Below are positions 6,372 through 6,378 of a stretch of DNA of 6,378 nt, piece by piece; positions within the stretch are counted from its first letter, which is position 1, and every line of letters begins with the position of its first letter. Origin of the DNA: an uncultured Legionella sp. Its GTDB lineage: Bacteria > Pseudomonadota > Gammaproteobacteria > Legionellales > Legionellaceae. The position numbers and the translations under genes were made by a program. The stretch is taken from the NCBI GenBank assembly GCA_903885895.1, contig CAISKC010000051.1, positions 1 through 6,378 on the forward strand, given 5' to 3'. A model generated the notes under the pieces. It had not been told where the DNA came from. It was given only the letters and a program-made list of their open reading frames with translations, and did no database searches.

Positions 6372-6378
6372 GATTACA
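6366..6378 (+). CDS. Start of an unidentified gene, cut by the window edge
   Basis: ATG 6366 opens a frame that reads MTDY before the window ends. It is preceded by AGGAG (6354-6358) with a 7-nt spacer, one of the best ribosome-binding sites in the window, and by an A-rich leader (6337-6350), which is what a real translation start looks like. Four codons are too few to suggest a product. The gene is divergent from the two minus-strand remnants. Confidence 0.6.

Overview
The window looks like chromosomal DNA from a gammaproteobacterium. The alanyl-tRNA synthetase, release factor 2 (RF2) and lysyl-tRNA synthetase read closely alongside the enterobacterial proteins as I remember them, and the prfB frameshift site has the classical form. 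Base composition is moderately AT-rich by eye. A free-living or host-associated lineage such as the Legionellales would fit, but that placement is a guess.

Positions 1-5629 are a dense same-strand run of four genes: alaS (its 5' end lies outside the window), a FliA-type sigma factor gene, prfB and lysS. alaS and fliA are separated by 58-88 bp depending on the fliA start. prfB starts 5 nt after the fliA stop, and lysS overlaps prfB by 4 nt (ATGA). The last three are therefore very probably co-transcribed. Three of the four genes serve translation: two charge tRNAs, and RF2 terminates at UGA/UAA and controls its own synthesis by a +1 frameshift. The odd member is fliA, the flagellar sigma-28 factor, with no flagellar gene in sight and no csrA next to alaS.

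Positions 5630-6365 hold no convincing intact gene. In order they contain a weak terminator-like stem behind lysS; a 73-bp element bounded by perfect 11-bp inverted repeats with nested inner stems; a decayed minus-strand remnant of a HigA-like addiction-module antidote (frameshift, internal stop, lost C-terminal half); and a minus-strand fragment that resembles the C-terminal part of a SAM-dependent methyltransferase. This is a small gene graveyard lying convergent to lysS.

At the right edge a new plus-strand gene begins at 6366 (MTDY...) behind a strong Shine-Dalgarno sequence. A 12-bp inverted repeat spans its start codon and could fold over it in mRNA. I did not find a clearly new multi-gene system. 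The best leads are the position of fliA, the 73-bp palindromic element, the antidote relic, and the start-codon hairpin.
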